DNA of 64,000 nucleotides from Bacillota bacterium (GTDB lineage: Bacteria > Bacillota > Clostridia > Acetivibrionales > DTU013), in assembly GCA_023426125.1 (NCBI GenBank), contig JAFABI010000090.1, positions 186,001 through 250,000 of the forward strand, given 5' to 3'. Shown one piece after another: positions 17,376 through 25,606 of the stretch. The translations under genes and the position numbers were made by a program. The notes beneath the pieces are model-generated. The model was not told the origin of the DNA and did not search any database. It saw only the letters and a list, made by a program, of their open reading frames with translations. Numbering within the stretch: position 1 is the first letter of the stretch; every line of letters begins with the position of its first letter.

Positions 17376-17680
17376 TCATTAGATTATTGATATGCGGGCA
17401 AGTAAAGAAACCGGCTCCTTCGATTTATGTTTTTATGATGAAGTTTTCGCAACAGTATAGGTTGACAAGCATGCTTTCCGCCTTTATTATATAGGTATAA
17501 AGCCCTAAAAGCGTAGGTATAAAGTACCAGAAGAAGGGATAACATGTATTTATTGCCCTTCTCACGGTCAAAAGCCAGGAGACGGATAAAAGAAAGGCCA
17601 TGAAGCCAAGGCGGACATGGACATTACAAAGCCTTTTAAAACCGGAATAATTGCCGATGTGGCCAATAAGGTGCTTAAAT
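17376..17680. other. 305-bp gap without a supported gene
   Basis: A minus-strand frame (ending near 17425) encodes a hydrophobic stretch but has no ribosome binding site and overlaps the kinase gene. No promoter or repeat stands out. It might hold a decayed sensor region of the short kinase that follows, but I cannot show this. Confidence 0.3.
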
Positions 17681-18271
17681 ATGAATAATTTGTTTAAAGA
17701 CAGGGTATCGCAGCACTTTTTGTTTAATTCACTGAATTCAGCCGTAGCCCTCTGCCGTAAGGACCCTGAAGCGGCTGCCGGATTGATTCTTGAAATCAGC
17801 ACGTATCTTCAAAAAAGCCTGGAGGACAAGGCCTTTTTGATCCCCCTGAAGGAAGAACTGGAACATGTCTCTTCCTATGTTAATATACAAAAAGCCAGAT
17901 TTCCCGACAGGTTAAAAATTGAGCTGGACCTTGACGAAGACAGCCGGTACCTGATCCCTGCCTATACACTGCAGCCCCTTTTGGATAATGCCATCCGGCA
18001 CGGCACTTTAAAAAAGAAGCAGGGCGGTACCGTCATCCTATCCATTAAAAAGCTGCAGCATTCCGTCAGGATTACGGTGCAGGACGACGGGGCCGGTATA
18101 CCTGCCAGGCAACAGGATACGCTGTTAAAAAGCCGCAACAAACAACATTCCCTCTACAAAATAGATCATAGACTGAAAATGATAGGCTTTGACGGATTGA
18201 ACATTCATTCCCTGCAAGACGAAGGGACTACGGTTACCTTTGATATCCCGGGTGATCTTCGATCCTCCTGA
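17681..18271 (+). CDS. Short LytS/YesM-type histidine kinase without sensor domain
   Basis: The protein is about 196 residues. HFLFNSLNSAVALCRKDPEA near residue 12 is the His-kinase H-box of the LytS/YesM group (the usual NPHFLFN reads SQHFLFN here). YTLQPLLDNAIRHGTL near 100 is the N-box, and VQDDGAGIP near 140 the G1 box. It lacks the membrane sensor found in family members of 350-600 residues. AAGGTG 7 nt before ATG 17681 is a weak ribosome binding site. It may be a cytosolic partner kinase or a truncated relic; no response regulator is adjacent. Confidence 0.65.
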   Translation: MNNLFKDRVSQHFLFNSLNSAVALCRKDPEAAAGLILEISTYLQKSLEDKAFLIPLKEELEHVSSYVNIQKARFPDRLKIELDLDEDSRYLIPAYTLQPLLDNAIRHGTLKKKQGGTVILSIKKLQHSVRITVQDDGAGIPARQQDTLLKSRNKQHSLYKIDHRLKMIGFDGLNIHSLQDEGTTVTFDIPGDLRSS

Positions 18272-18390
18272 TTGCATATTTTCTTCTATATTTGCCTTTC
18301 CGGCTCCCGATTTTGCCGTCTTGTCGGACACAAGCATTTGCTACCGGTCCTGGCGCTCCAAGACTGCAATCAAGCGCAAGCGAAAAAGCA

Positions 18391-18419
18391 TTGACAAAAC
18401 ACTCCTGTTCCTTTATAAT
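18391..18419 (+). promoter_or_regulatory. Consensus sigma-A promoter of the histidine operon
   Basis: TTGACA (18391-18396), exactly 17 bp, TATAAT (18414-18419): a perfect consensus. Transcription would start near 18426, leaving a leader of only about 50 nt, too short for a T-box. ATCGATTT is repeated in tandem at 18431-18446 just downstream and could bind a repressor. Confidence 0.9.
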
Positions 18420-18478
18420 TTAAACAATTCATCGATTTATCGATTTATCAAGGTAAAGTATTAAAGCGAGGTGGCGGA

Positions 18479-19738
18479 ATGTCCAAATGGAAAATTCATA
18501 CTCCCGAAGGGGTTCAGGATATACTTTTTGATGAATGTGCACTGAAAAGAGAGATAGAAGAAAAATTAAGAAGACTCTTCCGAAACTATGGATATTTTGA
18601 GGTGGAAACACCGACCATTGAATTCTACGACGTTTTTTCCTCCGGAATGGGACTGATTCCCCAGGAGACCATGTTCAAATTTTTTGACCAGCAGGGAAGG
18701 ATACTGGTATTAAGGCCGGATATCACTGTGCCGGTTGCCCGGATCAGCGCCACCAAGTATAGGGAAATGCAGTATCCGCTGCGTTTCTCATACATAGGGA
18801 ATGTCTTCAGGTATAACGACTATGGCGGCGGAAAGCAGAATGAATTTACCCAGGCCGGGGTGGAAGTGCTGGGGGTAAGCACTTCCGAGGCCGATGCCGA
18901 GGTTATCGCCCTTGCAATTAACGCGCTCAAGGCTGCCGGGCTGGAGAATTTCAAGCTGGAAATCGGCCAGGTGGAATTTTTCAACGGCCTTATGGATGAG
19001 ACAAAGCTGGCGGAGGAAGAAATCGACCGGCTCAAGGTAATGATCGACCGTAAGGATTTTGTAGGAGTGGAAGAGCTGCTTGACAAATGTGACATGCGCG
19101 CCGACCTGAAAAAGCTTATTATCGACCTTCCTGCACTTTTTGGCTCGGCGGAGGTCATGGACAGGGTGGAAGCCCTGGCATTGAATAAACGCTCCCTGGA
19201 TGCGCTGGAAAACATCCGCCAGGTATTGGATATCCTTGACGATTACGGATTAAGCAAATATGTCTCGGTTGACCTGGGCATGCTGAAAGGGTTAAACTAT
19301 GATACCGGCATTATTTTCAGGGGATTTACATACGGTATCGGCTTTCCGATATTAACAGGAGGAAGGTATGACAGGCTCGTCGAGGAATTCGGCAGGCAGT
19401 GCCCGGCGACGGGCTTTTCGTTGGGAGTGGGGCTGATTATGACGGCGCTGCAGCGACAAAAGGCCGCTGTTGAGAAACCCTGCATCGACAGCATCGTCTG
19501 CTATTCCCGGGAGGGAAGAAAAACGGCCTTTGAACTTTGCGGAGAGCTCAGGCGGCAGGGACTTATTATTGAACTGGACCTGTCGGGCAGCGATCTGAAC
19601 GCGCTCAAGGAATATGCGGCAAGGAAGAACATCGGCGGAGTCATCAAGGTGACCGACGAGGATACCGTCGAAGTACACAATATCTGTACTGGTGAAGTAG
19701 AGAGAGCAAGTATCAGTGAACTTGTAAAGGGGTGTTAG
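18479..19738 (+). CDS. hisZ: ATP phosphoribosyltransferase regulatory subunit
   Basis: The 419-residue protein resembles a catalytic histidyl-tRNA synthetase core without the tRNA-charging function: TPEGVQDILFDECALKREIE, motif-2-like FRYNDYGGGKQNEFTQAGVE near 115, and GLNYDTGIIFRGFTYGIGFP near 270. HisZ pairs with the short HisG to form the octameric first enzyme of histidine synthesis and carries the histidine feedback site. It is the first gene of the operon, 3 bp before hisG, behind GAGGTGG. Confidence 0.93.
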   Translation: MSKWKIHTPEGVQDILFDECALKREIEEKLRRLFRNYGYFEVETPTIEFYDVFSSGMGLIPQETMFKFFDQQGRILVLRPDITVPVARISATKYREMQYPLRFSYIGNVFRYNDYGGGKQNEFTQAGVEVLGVSTSEADAEVIALAINALKAAGLENFKLEIGQVEFFNGLMDETKLAEEEIDRLKVMIDRKDFVGVEELLDKCDMRADLKKLIIDLPALFGSAEVMDRVEALALNKRSLDALENIRQVLDILDDYGLSKYVSVDLGMLKGLNYDTGIIFRGFTYGIGFPILTGGRYDRLVEEFGRQCPATGFSLGVGLIMTALQRQKAAVEKPCIDSIVCYSREGRKTAFELCGELRRQGLIIELDLSGSDLNALKEYAARKNIGGVIKVTDEDTVEVHNICTGEVERASISELVKGC

Positions 19739-19741
19739 GCT

Positions 19742-20392
19742 TTGAATTATCTTACCATAGCTCTTTCCAAAGGGAGATTGGCGGATCTGTCCATAGAAAT
19801 GCTGGAAACCATGGGCGTCGATTGCTCGGAATACAAGAATGCGTCAAGAAAACTGATATTCACCGATGAGAAAAACGGCATAAAGTTTTTTCTCGTCAAG
19901 CCTGCGGATGTGCCCACCTATGTGGAATACGGCGCAGCCGACATCGGGATCGCCGGTAAGGACACCCTCCTGGAGGAAGGCAGGCATTTGTATGAAGTGC
20001 TGAACCTGGGTTTTGCGGCATGCAGAATGGTGCTGGCGGGGCCTGCGGCGCTTCAGGGGAAGCTGGATCATCTTAACAACAAGCGGGTTGCTACCAAGTA
20101 TCCCAGAATTGCAAGAGAATATTTTGAGCACAAAAGACGTGAGTCCATCGAAGTGATCAAGCTGAACGGATCTGTCGAGCTGGCTCCGCTCGTAGGGCTT
20201 TCGGAGGTTATCGTGGACCTGGTGGAAAGCGGCAGGACGCTGAAGGAAAACGGGCTGGTGATATTGGATACCATTGCCGAAATCAGCGCCAGGATGGTCG
20301 TAAACAGGGTCAGTATCAAAATGAAAAGCGATAAGGTGAACTGGGTGATCGAAGGGCTTAAAAAGCAACTGGAAGCCGGAAAACAGAAGTAG
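19742..20392 (+). CDS. hisG: ATP phosphoribosyltransferase, short form
   Basis: The 216-residue enzyme joins ATP and PRPP, the first step of histidine synthesis. It has the short-form N-terminus LTIALSKGRLADLSIEMLE and the PRPP loop with LVESGRTLKENGL near 160. It lacks the C-terminal regulatory domain, consistent with dependence on the adjacent HisZ. It begins at TTG 19742, chosen because AAAGGGGTG precedes it and the protein aligns from there. Confidence 0.94.
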   Translation: MNYLTIALSKGRLADLSIEMLETMGVDCSEYKNASRKLIFTDEKNGIKFFLVKPADVPTYVEYGAADIGIAGKDTLLEEGRHLYEVLNLGFAACRMVLAGPAALQGKLDHLNNKRVATKYPRIAREYFEHKRRESIEVIKLNGSVELAPLVGLSEVIVDLVESGRTLKENGLVILDTIAEISARMVVNRVSIKMKSDKVNWVIEGLKKQLEAGKQK

Positions 20393-20420
20393 GTTCTGTT
20401 GGCTGACTGCCATACAAATA

Positions 20421-20445
20421 CAGGGGCGGCCATTGGCCGTCCGCC
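20421..20445. repeat. Small palindromic repeat between hisG and hisD
   Basis: CAGGGGCGGCCATTGGCCGT belongs to the GGCCATTGGCC family and sits in the 86-bp hisG-hisD gap inside the operon. Confidence 0.7.
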
Positions 20446-20478
20446 ATAGAAATAACCGGCGAGGGGGAAGGAAATTGA

Positions 20479-21786
20479 ATGATTGATATAATTGATATAA
20501 GAGAAAATAAGCAAAACAGTTTGTTTGAAAAACTGGTGGGCAGAAGCCAGCTGGACCGTACCGATGTGCTTGCAGCAGTGAATGAAATCCTTCAGAAGGT
20601 AAGATCCGGGGGCGATGAAGCGGTATATGAATACACAAAGCGGTTTGACGGCGCAGACCTTTCGGGTACCGGGTTAAAAGTTACAGAGGCGGAGTTTGCT
20701 GCCGCTTGCGGCAAGGTTGACGGAAAGCTCCTTGAGGTGATCCGCAAAGCGAAGGGAAATATAGAAGCCTTTCATGTGAAACAGAAAGAGAATTCGTGGT
20801 TTTCAACGGAAGCGGACGGAGTGATTCTGGGCCAGCTTTACAGACCCCTTGAGGTAGTTGGGATCTATGTGCCGGGAGGGACGGCTGTACTGACTTCCTC
20901 CGTGCTCATGAACGCAATCCCGGCGAAAGTTGCCGGAGTGAGGAAAATTGTCATGGCTACGCCTCCGGGGAAGGACGGCAGGGTGAATGAGTCGGTACTG
21001 GCTGCCGCAAGGGAAGCAGGCGTTGACGAAGTTTACAAAATGGGCGGAGCGCAGGCAATCGCTGCAATGGCCTTCGGAACCGCATCCGTGCCGAGAGTGG
21101 ATAAAATATTCGGTCCGGGGAATATCTATGTCGCCACTGCCAAGCGAATGGTTTATGGCTTCTGCGATATCGATATGTTTGCCGGTCCCAGCGAAATCAT
21201 GGTTGTAGCGGACGAATCGGCGAATCCCAGGTTTGTGGCAGCCGATTTGATATCCCAGGCAGAGCACGATGTTTTGTCCGCGGCGATTCTGGTCACTACC
21301 TCCGAAAAGCTGGCCCATGCGGTGAAAGAAGAAATTGCAAGGCAATATGGATACCTTTCGCGCAAGGGGATACTGGATAAATCCTTGGCCGACTACGGCG
21401 CGGCGGTGCTTGTCAATAGTATTGAGGAAGCGATAGAAATCGTGAACGAAATTGCTCCGGAGCACCTGGAATTATGTATTGAAGAGCCATTCAGCCGTCT
21501 TGGCGATATACGGAACGCGGGGGCGGTTTTCCTGGGCAATTATTCGTCGGAGCCCCTGGGAGATTATTTTGCAGGGCCCAACCATGTATTGCCCACGGGC
21601 GGCACAGCCCGGTTCTTTTCACCGTTGAATGTGGCCGATTATATAAAGAAATCCAGTGTTATTTCTTACAGCAGAAAGGCATTGGAAAAGGTAAAGGACG
21701 ACGTTATGCTTTTTGCGCGGTCGGAAGGGCTGGACGGCCATGCCAACGCCATCGGCGTCAGGTTTGAGCAGGACGGAGACGCCTGA
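20479..21786 (+). CDS. hisD: Histidinol dehydrogenase
   Basis: The 435-residue zinc enzyme oxidises histidinol to histidine in two NAD-dependent steps. It shows YVPGGTAVLTSSVLMNAIPA near 130, FGPGNIYVATAKR near 215, AGPSEIMVVAD near 235, SQAEHDVLSAA near 260 (zinc ligands), and the C-terminal GPNHVLPTGGTARF near 370. Length is standard. GGGGGAAGGAAATTGA precedes the ATG. Confidence 0.96.
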   Translation: MIDIIDIRENKQNSLFEKLVGRSQLDRTDVLAAVNEILQKVRSGGDEAVYEYTKRFDGADLSGTGLKVTEAEFAAACGKVDGKLLEVIRKAKGNIEAFHVKQKENSWFSTEADGVILGQLYRPLEVVGIYVPGGTAVLTSSVLMNAIPAKVAGVRKIVMATPPGKDGRVNESVLAAAREAGVDEVYKMGGAQAIAAMAFGTASVPRVDKIFGPGNIYVATAKRMVYGFCDIDMFAGPSEIMVVADESANPRFVAADLISQAEHDVLSAAILVTTSEKLAHAVKEEIARQYGYLSRKGILDKSLADYGAAVLVNSIEEAIEIVNEIAPEHLELCIEEPFSRLGDIRNAGAVFLGNYSSEPLGDYFAGPNHVLPTGGTARFFSPLNVADYIKKSSVISYSRKALEKVKDDVMLFARSEGLDGHANAIGVRFEQDGDA

Positions 21787-21806
21787 AAGTGAACGAGGGA
21801 AGGACA

Positions 21807-22919
21807 ATGCCAAAGAAGGGAGATATACTATTGAACAAATACTGGAGTGAGCTGGCAAAGCGTCTGGATCCTTATGTGCCAGGCGAGCAGCCAAAGGATA
21901 AAAAATACATCAAGCTGAATACCAACGAAAACCCATATGGGCCGTCTCCAAGGGTACTGGGAGCCATCAGGGATTGTACCGGCGACAGCCTGAAGCTTTA
22001 TCCCGACCCTACCTGTGACATGTTGCTCACTACAGCCGCCGAATATTACGGGTTGGAGAAGGAGCAGATTTTTGCCGGAAACGGTTCCGATGAAATTCTG
22101 GCCTTCGCCTATATGGCATTTTTTAATCCCGGCAAGGTCATTCTGTTCCCTGATATTACATATTCCTTTTACCCGGTTTACGCGCAGCTGTTCAACATTG
22201 ATTACAGGTTGGTCAATGTATCGGAAAACTTTGAAATACCGGAGGAAGAGCTTTACAACAGCCCTGGCGGTGTAATTGTAGCAAATCCCAATGCCCCTAC
22301 GGGGAAATTCCTGCCTGTGGCATCCATTCAAAGAATATTGGACAAAAATCCTTCCAATGCAGTCATTGTTGACGAGGCATACATCGATTTCGGCGGAGAG
22401 TCTGCAGTGAAGCTTATCGGAGATTACCCCAACCTGCTGGTGGTCCACACCTTTTCGAAATCAAGGTCACTGGCCGGAATGAGGCTCGGGTTTGCTCTGG
22501 GCGACAGCAATCTGATAAAAGCAATGAACAGAGTAAAAAACTCTTTTAATTCCTATACAATCAACAGGCTGACAATCGCTGCCGGTATTGAGGCATTCAA
22601 GGATGTGGAATATTTTGAAGCCACACGCAGAAAGATCATTGCTACAAGGGAGCGGGTATCGCGGAAATTGGCGTCTATGGGGTTTAAGTTGGTTGATTCC
22701 GAAGCAAACTTCCTGTTTGCAGCACATCCCGACGTGAAAGCTGCGGTCCTATTTGCGGAACTCAGGGAAAAAGGAATCCTTGTCAGGTATTTTAGCAAGG
22801 CCCGCATAGAGAATTATCTAAGAATAACCATAGGAAGCGATGAGGAAATGGATGTATTCCTGGCAGCAGTAAAGGATATAACGAGGCGTCCAAAATGTCC
22901 CCCGCCGCCTCCAAGGTAA
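21807..22919 (+). CDS. hisC: Histidinol-phosphate aminotransferase with a repeat-derived C-terminus
   Basis: The 370-residue class-I PLP aminotransferase has KLNTNENPYGPSP near 36, NGSDEIL near 88, VANPNAPTGKF near 157 and the PLP lysine in HTFSKSRSLAGMRLG near 215. GAGGGAAGG precedes ATG 21807; the GTG at 21789 is less likely. The last 13 or so residues (TRRPKCPPPPPR, then stop) are encoded by the left end of the repeat element at 22877, so the native C-terminus after AAVKDI has been replaced. Fold and active site lie well before this point, so the enzyme may still work. Confidence 0.93.
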   Translation: MPKKGDILLNKYWSELAKRLDPYVPGEQPKDKKYIKLNTNENPYGPSPRVLGAIRDCTGDSLKLYPDPTCDMLLTTAAEYYGLEKEQIFAGNGSDEILAFAYMAFFNPGKVILFPDITYSFYPVYAQLFNIDYRLVNVSENFEIPEEELYNSPGGVIVANPNAPTGKFLPVASIQRILDKNPSNAVIVDEAYIDFGGESAVKLIGDYPNLLVVHTFSKSRSLAGMRLGFALGDSNLIKAMNRVKNSFNSYTINRLTIAAGIEAFKDVEYFEATRRKIIATRERVSRKLASMGFKLVDSEANFLFAAHPDVKAAVLFAELREKGILVRYFSKARIENYLRITIGSDEEMDVFLAAVKDITRRPKCPPPPPR

Positions 22920-23183
22920 AGGGACACACCTCAGCAAGTAGCGGGGCTCCGGGGATGAGGAATGTCCCTTTTTGAATAGGCGGGTACCGAAGTGGGTTTC
23001 AGGCGGTGAGCATATCTCCCGCCTGGGACGCATAGGCGAGCAGCAAATGCAAGGCATTTGCGACCAGCCCGGGATGCATGGGCGAGCAGCAAGCTAAAGC
23101 TTGCGACCAGCCTCGTTGAAACTCCACTGATGTAAGGAAATTTGTCTACAACCGACAAATTTCCTTTGAATTAGGCCGTTATA
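22877..23183 (+). mobile_element. MITE-like repeat element, copy 1, inserted at the end of hisC
   Basis: The 307-bp element has TATAACG at the left and CGTTATA at the right. Outer sequence shared with 29919-30074 includes CGAGGCG, CCAAAATGTCCCCC, CAGGCGGTGAG, TCGTTGAAACTCCACTGA and GAATTAGG. The middle (about 23029-23113), absent from the other copy, holds two hairpins in the frame GGCGAGCAG-stem-GCGACCAGCC. There is no coding capacity, so it would be mobilised in trans. It fills most of the 357-bp hisC-hisB gap. Confidence 0.7.
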
Positions 23184-23276
23184 ATCCATCCATGACAAAA
23201 AACGGAAGATAGATAGAAAAAGCTATGGAATTTCATATGCGCAATCTGTTATAATGATAGCCGAAGGAGGTGCCCA

Positions 23277-23864
23277 ATGGCAAGAAAGTCTGAAATAGCC
23301 AGAAAAACCAATGAAACCGACGTAAAACTCAAATTTGCTGCAGATGGCAGCGGAATTTCCGATATCAACACCGGAATCGGTTTTTTTGACCATATGCTCA
23401 CATTATTTACAAAGCATGGTTTGTTTGATCTTACCGTTAATGCTGCGGGCGACCTGAATGTGGATGCCCACCATACCGTCGAAGATATAGGGATTGTCCT
23501 GGGACAGGCCATAAAGGAAGCGGTTGGCGATAAAAAGTCAATAAGAAGGTATGGCGCCGTGCATGTGCCGATGGATGAAGCTCTTGCGCTGGTAGCCGTT
23601 GATCTGGGGGGAAGGCCGTTTCTCGTCTTCGACGCCGTATTTACCTGTGAGAAGGCCGGAGACATGGAAGTTGAGCTTTTTGAGGAATTCTTCCGGGCGG
23701 TGGCCTTCAATGCGGGGTTAAACCTGCATGTAAAGGTATTCTACGGCAGCAACAACCACCATATAATCGAAGCTGTTTTCAAAGCCTTTGGCAGGGCGCT
23801 GGACGAAGCCACCCGGCTGGATGAACGGATTGTAGGCGTGATGTCCACAAAAGGGGTGCTCTGA
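23277..23864 (+). CDS. hisB: Imidazoleglycerol-phosphate dehydratase
   Basis: The 195-residue manganese enzyme has the paired metal-binding motifs DAHHTVEDIGI near residue 62 and NNHHIIEAVFKAFGRAL near 160, plus GIGFFDHMLTLFTKHG near 32. It performs the sixth step of histidine synthesis. GAAGGAGGTG precedes the ATG. It lies after the inserted repeat element and 28 bp before purC. Confidence 0.96.
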   Translation: MARKSEIARKTNETDVKLKFAADGSGISDINTGIGFFDHMLTLFTKHGLFDLTVNAAGDLNVDAHHTVEDIGIVLGQAIKEAVGDKKSIRRYGAVHVPMDEALALVAVDLGGRPFLVFDAVFTCEKAGDMEVELFEEFFRAVAFNAGLNLHVKVFYGSNNHHIIEAVFKAFGRALDEATRLDERIVGVMSTKGVL

Positions 23865-23892
23865 TAAATTTTTTATAAGGATGTGTTTTGGG

Positions 23893-24777
23893 ATGTTAAT
23901 TAATGATACGGATTTTATTAAACAACCGCTTTTTGTAAAAGGCAAGGTAAGAAATGTCTATGACCTCGGCGATAAGCTGCTCATCGTTGTAACCGATAGA
24001 ATTTCGGCTTTTGACGTGGTTTTCACCGACCTCATTCCCAATAAGGGGAAGGTGCTCAACAGCATTTCCGAATTCTGGTTCAATTACACCGGCGATATTA
24101 TTGGCAACCATATGATAACCACAGATGTAAGCCTGTATCCGGACGGACTCTCCGCTTTCAGGGAAGAACTGCAGGGCAGGTCCATGCTGGTGCGGAAAAT
24201 CGAGATGGTAAATGCCGAATGCATCGTAAGGGGTTATTTGGAAGGTTCGGGACTGAAAGAATACAATGCCACCGGAAGCATCTGCGGGATAAAGCTGCCT
24301 GCGGGGCTGAAGCAGTGCCAGAAGCTGCCGGAGCCAATCTTTACTCCATCCACCAAGGAATCGGAGGGCCATGACATCAACGTGACTTTCGAAGCCCTGG
24401 CTGATAAAATAGGCCTTGAGCTCGCTTCAAAACTGAAGGAGAAGACACTGACCCTTTATAACAAAGCCAGCAAATATGCGGAAAGCAAAGGGATTCTACT
24501 GGCAGATACAAAATTTGAATTCGGTATTGTTGAGGGCGAGCTGGTCGTCGGTGACGAAATGTTCACCCCCGATTCTTCAAGGTTCTGGGACATGAAGGAC
24601 TACCAGCCGGGCGGGCCGCAAAAGAGCTTTGACAAGCAATATCTCAGGGAGTACCTGGAATCGATTGTGTGGGACAAGACTCCTCCGGCGCCCAGGCTTC
24701 CCGAGTCTGTAATAAAGAATACGGAAGCCAAATACATCGAAGCGTATGAACGATTGACAGGGAAGAAGCTGGGATGA
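23893..24777 (+). CDS. purC: Phosphoribosylaminoimidazole-succinocarboxamide synthase, long form
   Basis: The protein is about 294 residues, longer than the usual 235-residue bacterial PurC and like the ADE1-type branch: KGKVRNVYDLGDKLLIVVTD, DRISAFDVVFTDLIPNKGKV, RGYLEGSGLKEYNATG and FTPSTKESEGHDINVTFE. It joins aspartate to CAIR in purine synthesis. ATG 23893 is preferred to ATG 23881 because of the spacing from AAGGA. It sits inside the histidine operon, between hisB and hisH; HisH/HisF release AICAR, the purine intermediate two steps after PurC, which may explain the link. Confidence 0.93.
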   Translation: MLINDTDFIKQPLFVKGKVRNVYDLGDKLLIVVTDRISAFDVVFTDLIPNKGKVLNSISEFWFNYTGDIIGNHMITTDVSLYPDGLSAFREELQGRSMLVRKIEMVNAECIVRGYLEGSGLKEYNATGSICGIKLPAGLKQCQKLPEPIFTPSTKESEGHDINVTFEALADKIGLELASKLKEKTLTLYNKASKYAESKGILLADTKFEFGIVEGELVVGDEMFTPDSSRFWDMKDYQPGGPQKSFDKQYLREYLESIVWDKTPPAPRLPESVIKNTEAKYIEAYERLTGKKLG

Positions 24778-24866
24778 TCCCACGGCTGTTCAGCGTATAG
24801 ACAGTGTATCGATGCGGCTATCCGCGCCTGCCTGTTGAAGCTTAAGCACGATAGGAGTAGATAATT

Positions 24867-25493
24867 TTGATAGCAATTATAGATTATGGAGTCGGAAATC
24901 TCAGGAGCGTTGAAAAGGCTTTTCAATTCATAGGTTGTGATGCGGCAATAACATCGGATGTAAAAGCTGTTTCCGCGGCGGATGGTATCGTTCTGCCCGG
25001 TGTAGGCGCCTTTTCCGATGCAATGGAAAACTTAAGGAAGGCAGGCATGGTTGATGTGGTAAAGGAGGCGATTGCCTCCGACAGGCCGTTTCTTGGGATA
25101 TGCCTTGGCATGCAGCTGCTGTTCGATTACAGCGAAGAAGGCGGAAGCAACGTGGAGGGGCTTGGCATATTCAAGGGGGCCATAAGGCAGCTTCCCCAGG
25201 ATATCGGCCTTAAAGTGCCCCATATGGGGTGGAATTCCTTAACGACAAGGGAAGGCTGTCCGCTGTTCGGTAAAATTCAGCCGAATCCCTACGTATATTT
25301 TGTACATTCCTTTTATCTTGCGGCAGAGGAAAGGGATCTTGTCGCTGCGACGGTTGAATATGGCGTAAGGTTTGACGCTGCCATTGGCAGAGGCAATGTA
25401 TTTGCCACGCAATTCCATCCCGAAAAAAGCGGCGGCGTAGGGCTGGATATGCTGAGAAACTGGGCCGCGCTGCAGTCGAAGGTTTATGCCTGA
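24867..25493 (+). CDS. hisH: Imidazole glycerol phosphate synthase, glutaminase subunit
   Basis: The 208-residue class-I glutamine amidotransferase has IAIIDYGVGNLRSVEKAF at the N-terminus, the nucleophile in FLGICLGMQLLF near residue 79, and the His/Glu pair in ATQFHPEKSG near 188. It supplies ammonia to HisF. The start is TTG 24867 behind AGGAG. The gene lies 89 bp after purC, in a gap with no clear signal. Confidence 0.96.
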   Translation: MIAIIDYGVGNLRSVEKAFQFIGCDAAITSDVKAVSAADGIVLPGVGAFSDAMENLRKAGMVDVVKEAIASDRPFLGICLGMQLLFDYSEEGGSNVEGLGIFKGAIRQLPQDIGLKVPHMGWNSLTTREGCPLFGKIQPNPYVYFVHSFYLAAEERDLVAATVEYGVRFDAAIGRGNVFATQFHPEKSGGVGLDMLRNWAALQSKVYA

Positions 25494-25606
25494 CAGGCAA
25501 AGACGGATGTAGGTCGGGAAAAAGTATCGGAGCCACTGAAAAAGGCTGATAAAAATGAGTCGGAGAACCGTCTGCTGACTCATGCATAAAGGAGCGAGGA
25601 AAGACA

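Noticed and set aside
17425..17802. Minus-strand frame with a hydrophobic stretch (FYFIPTLLGLYTYII-like)
   Set aside because: It lies opposite the start of the LytS-type kinase, lacks a ribosome binding site, and matches no family I know.
18272..18478. Histidine T-box or attenuator before hisZ
   Set aside because: The consensus promoter leaves only about 50 nt of leader, too little for a T-box, and no His-codon run or terminator is present.
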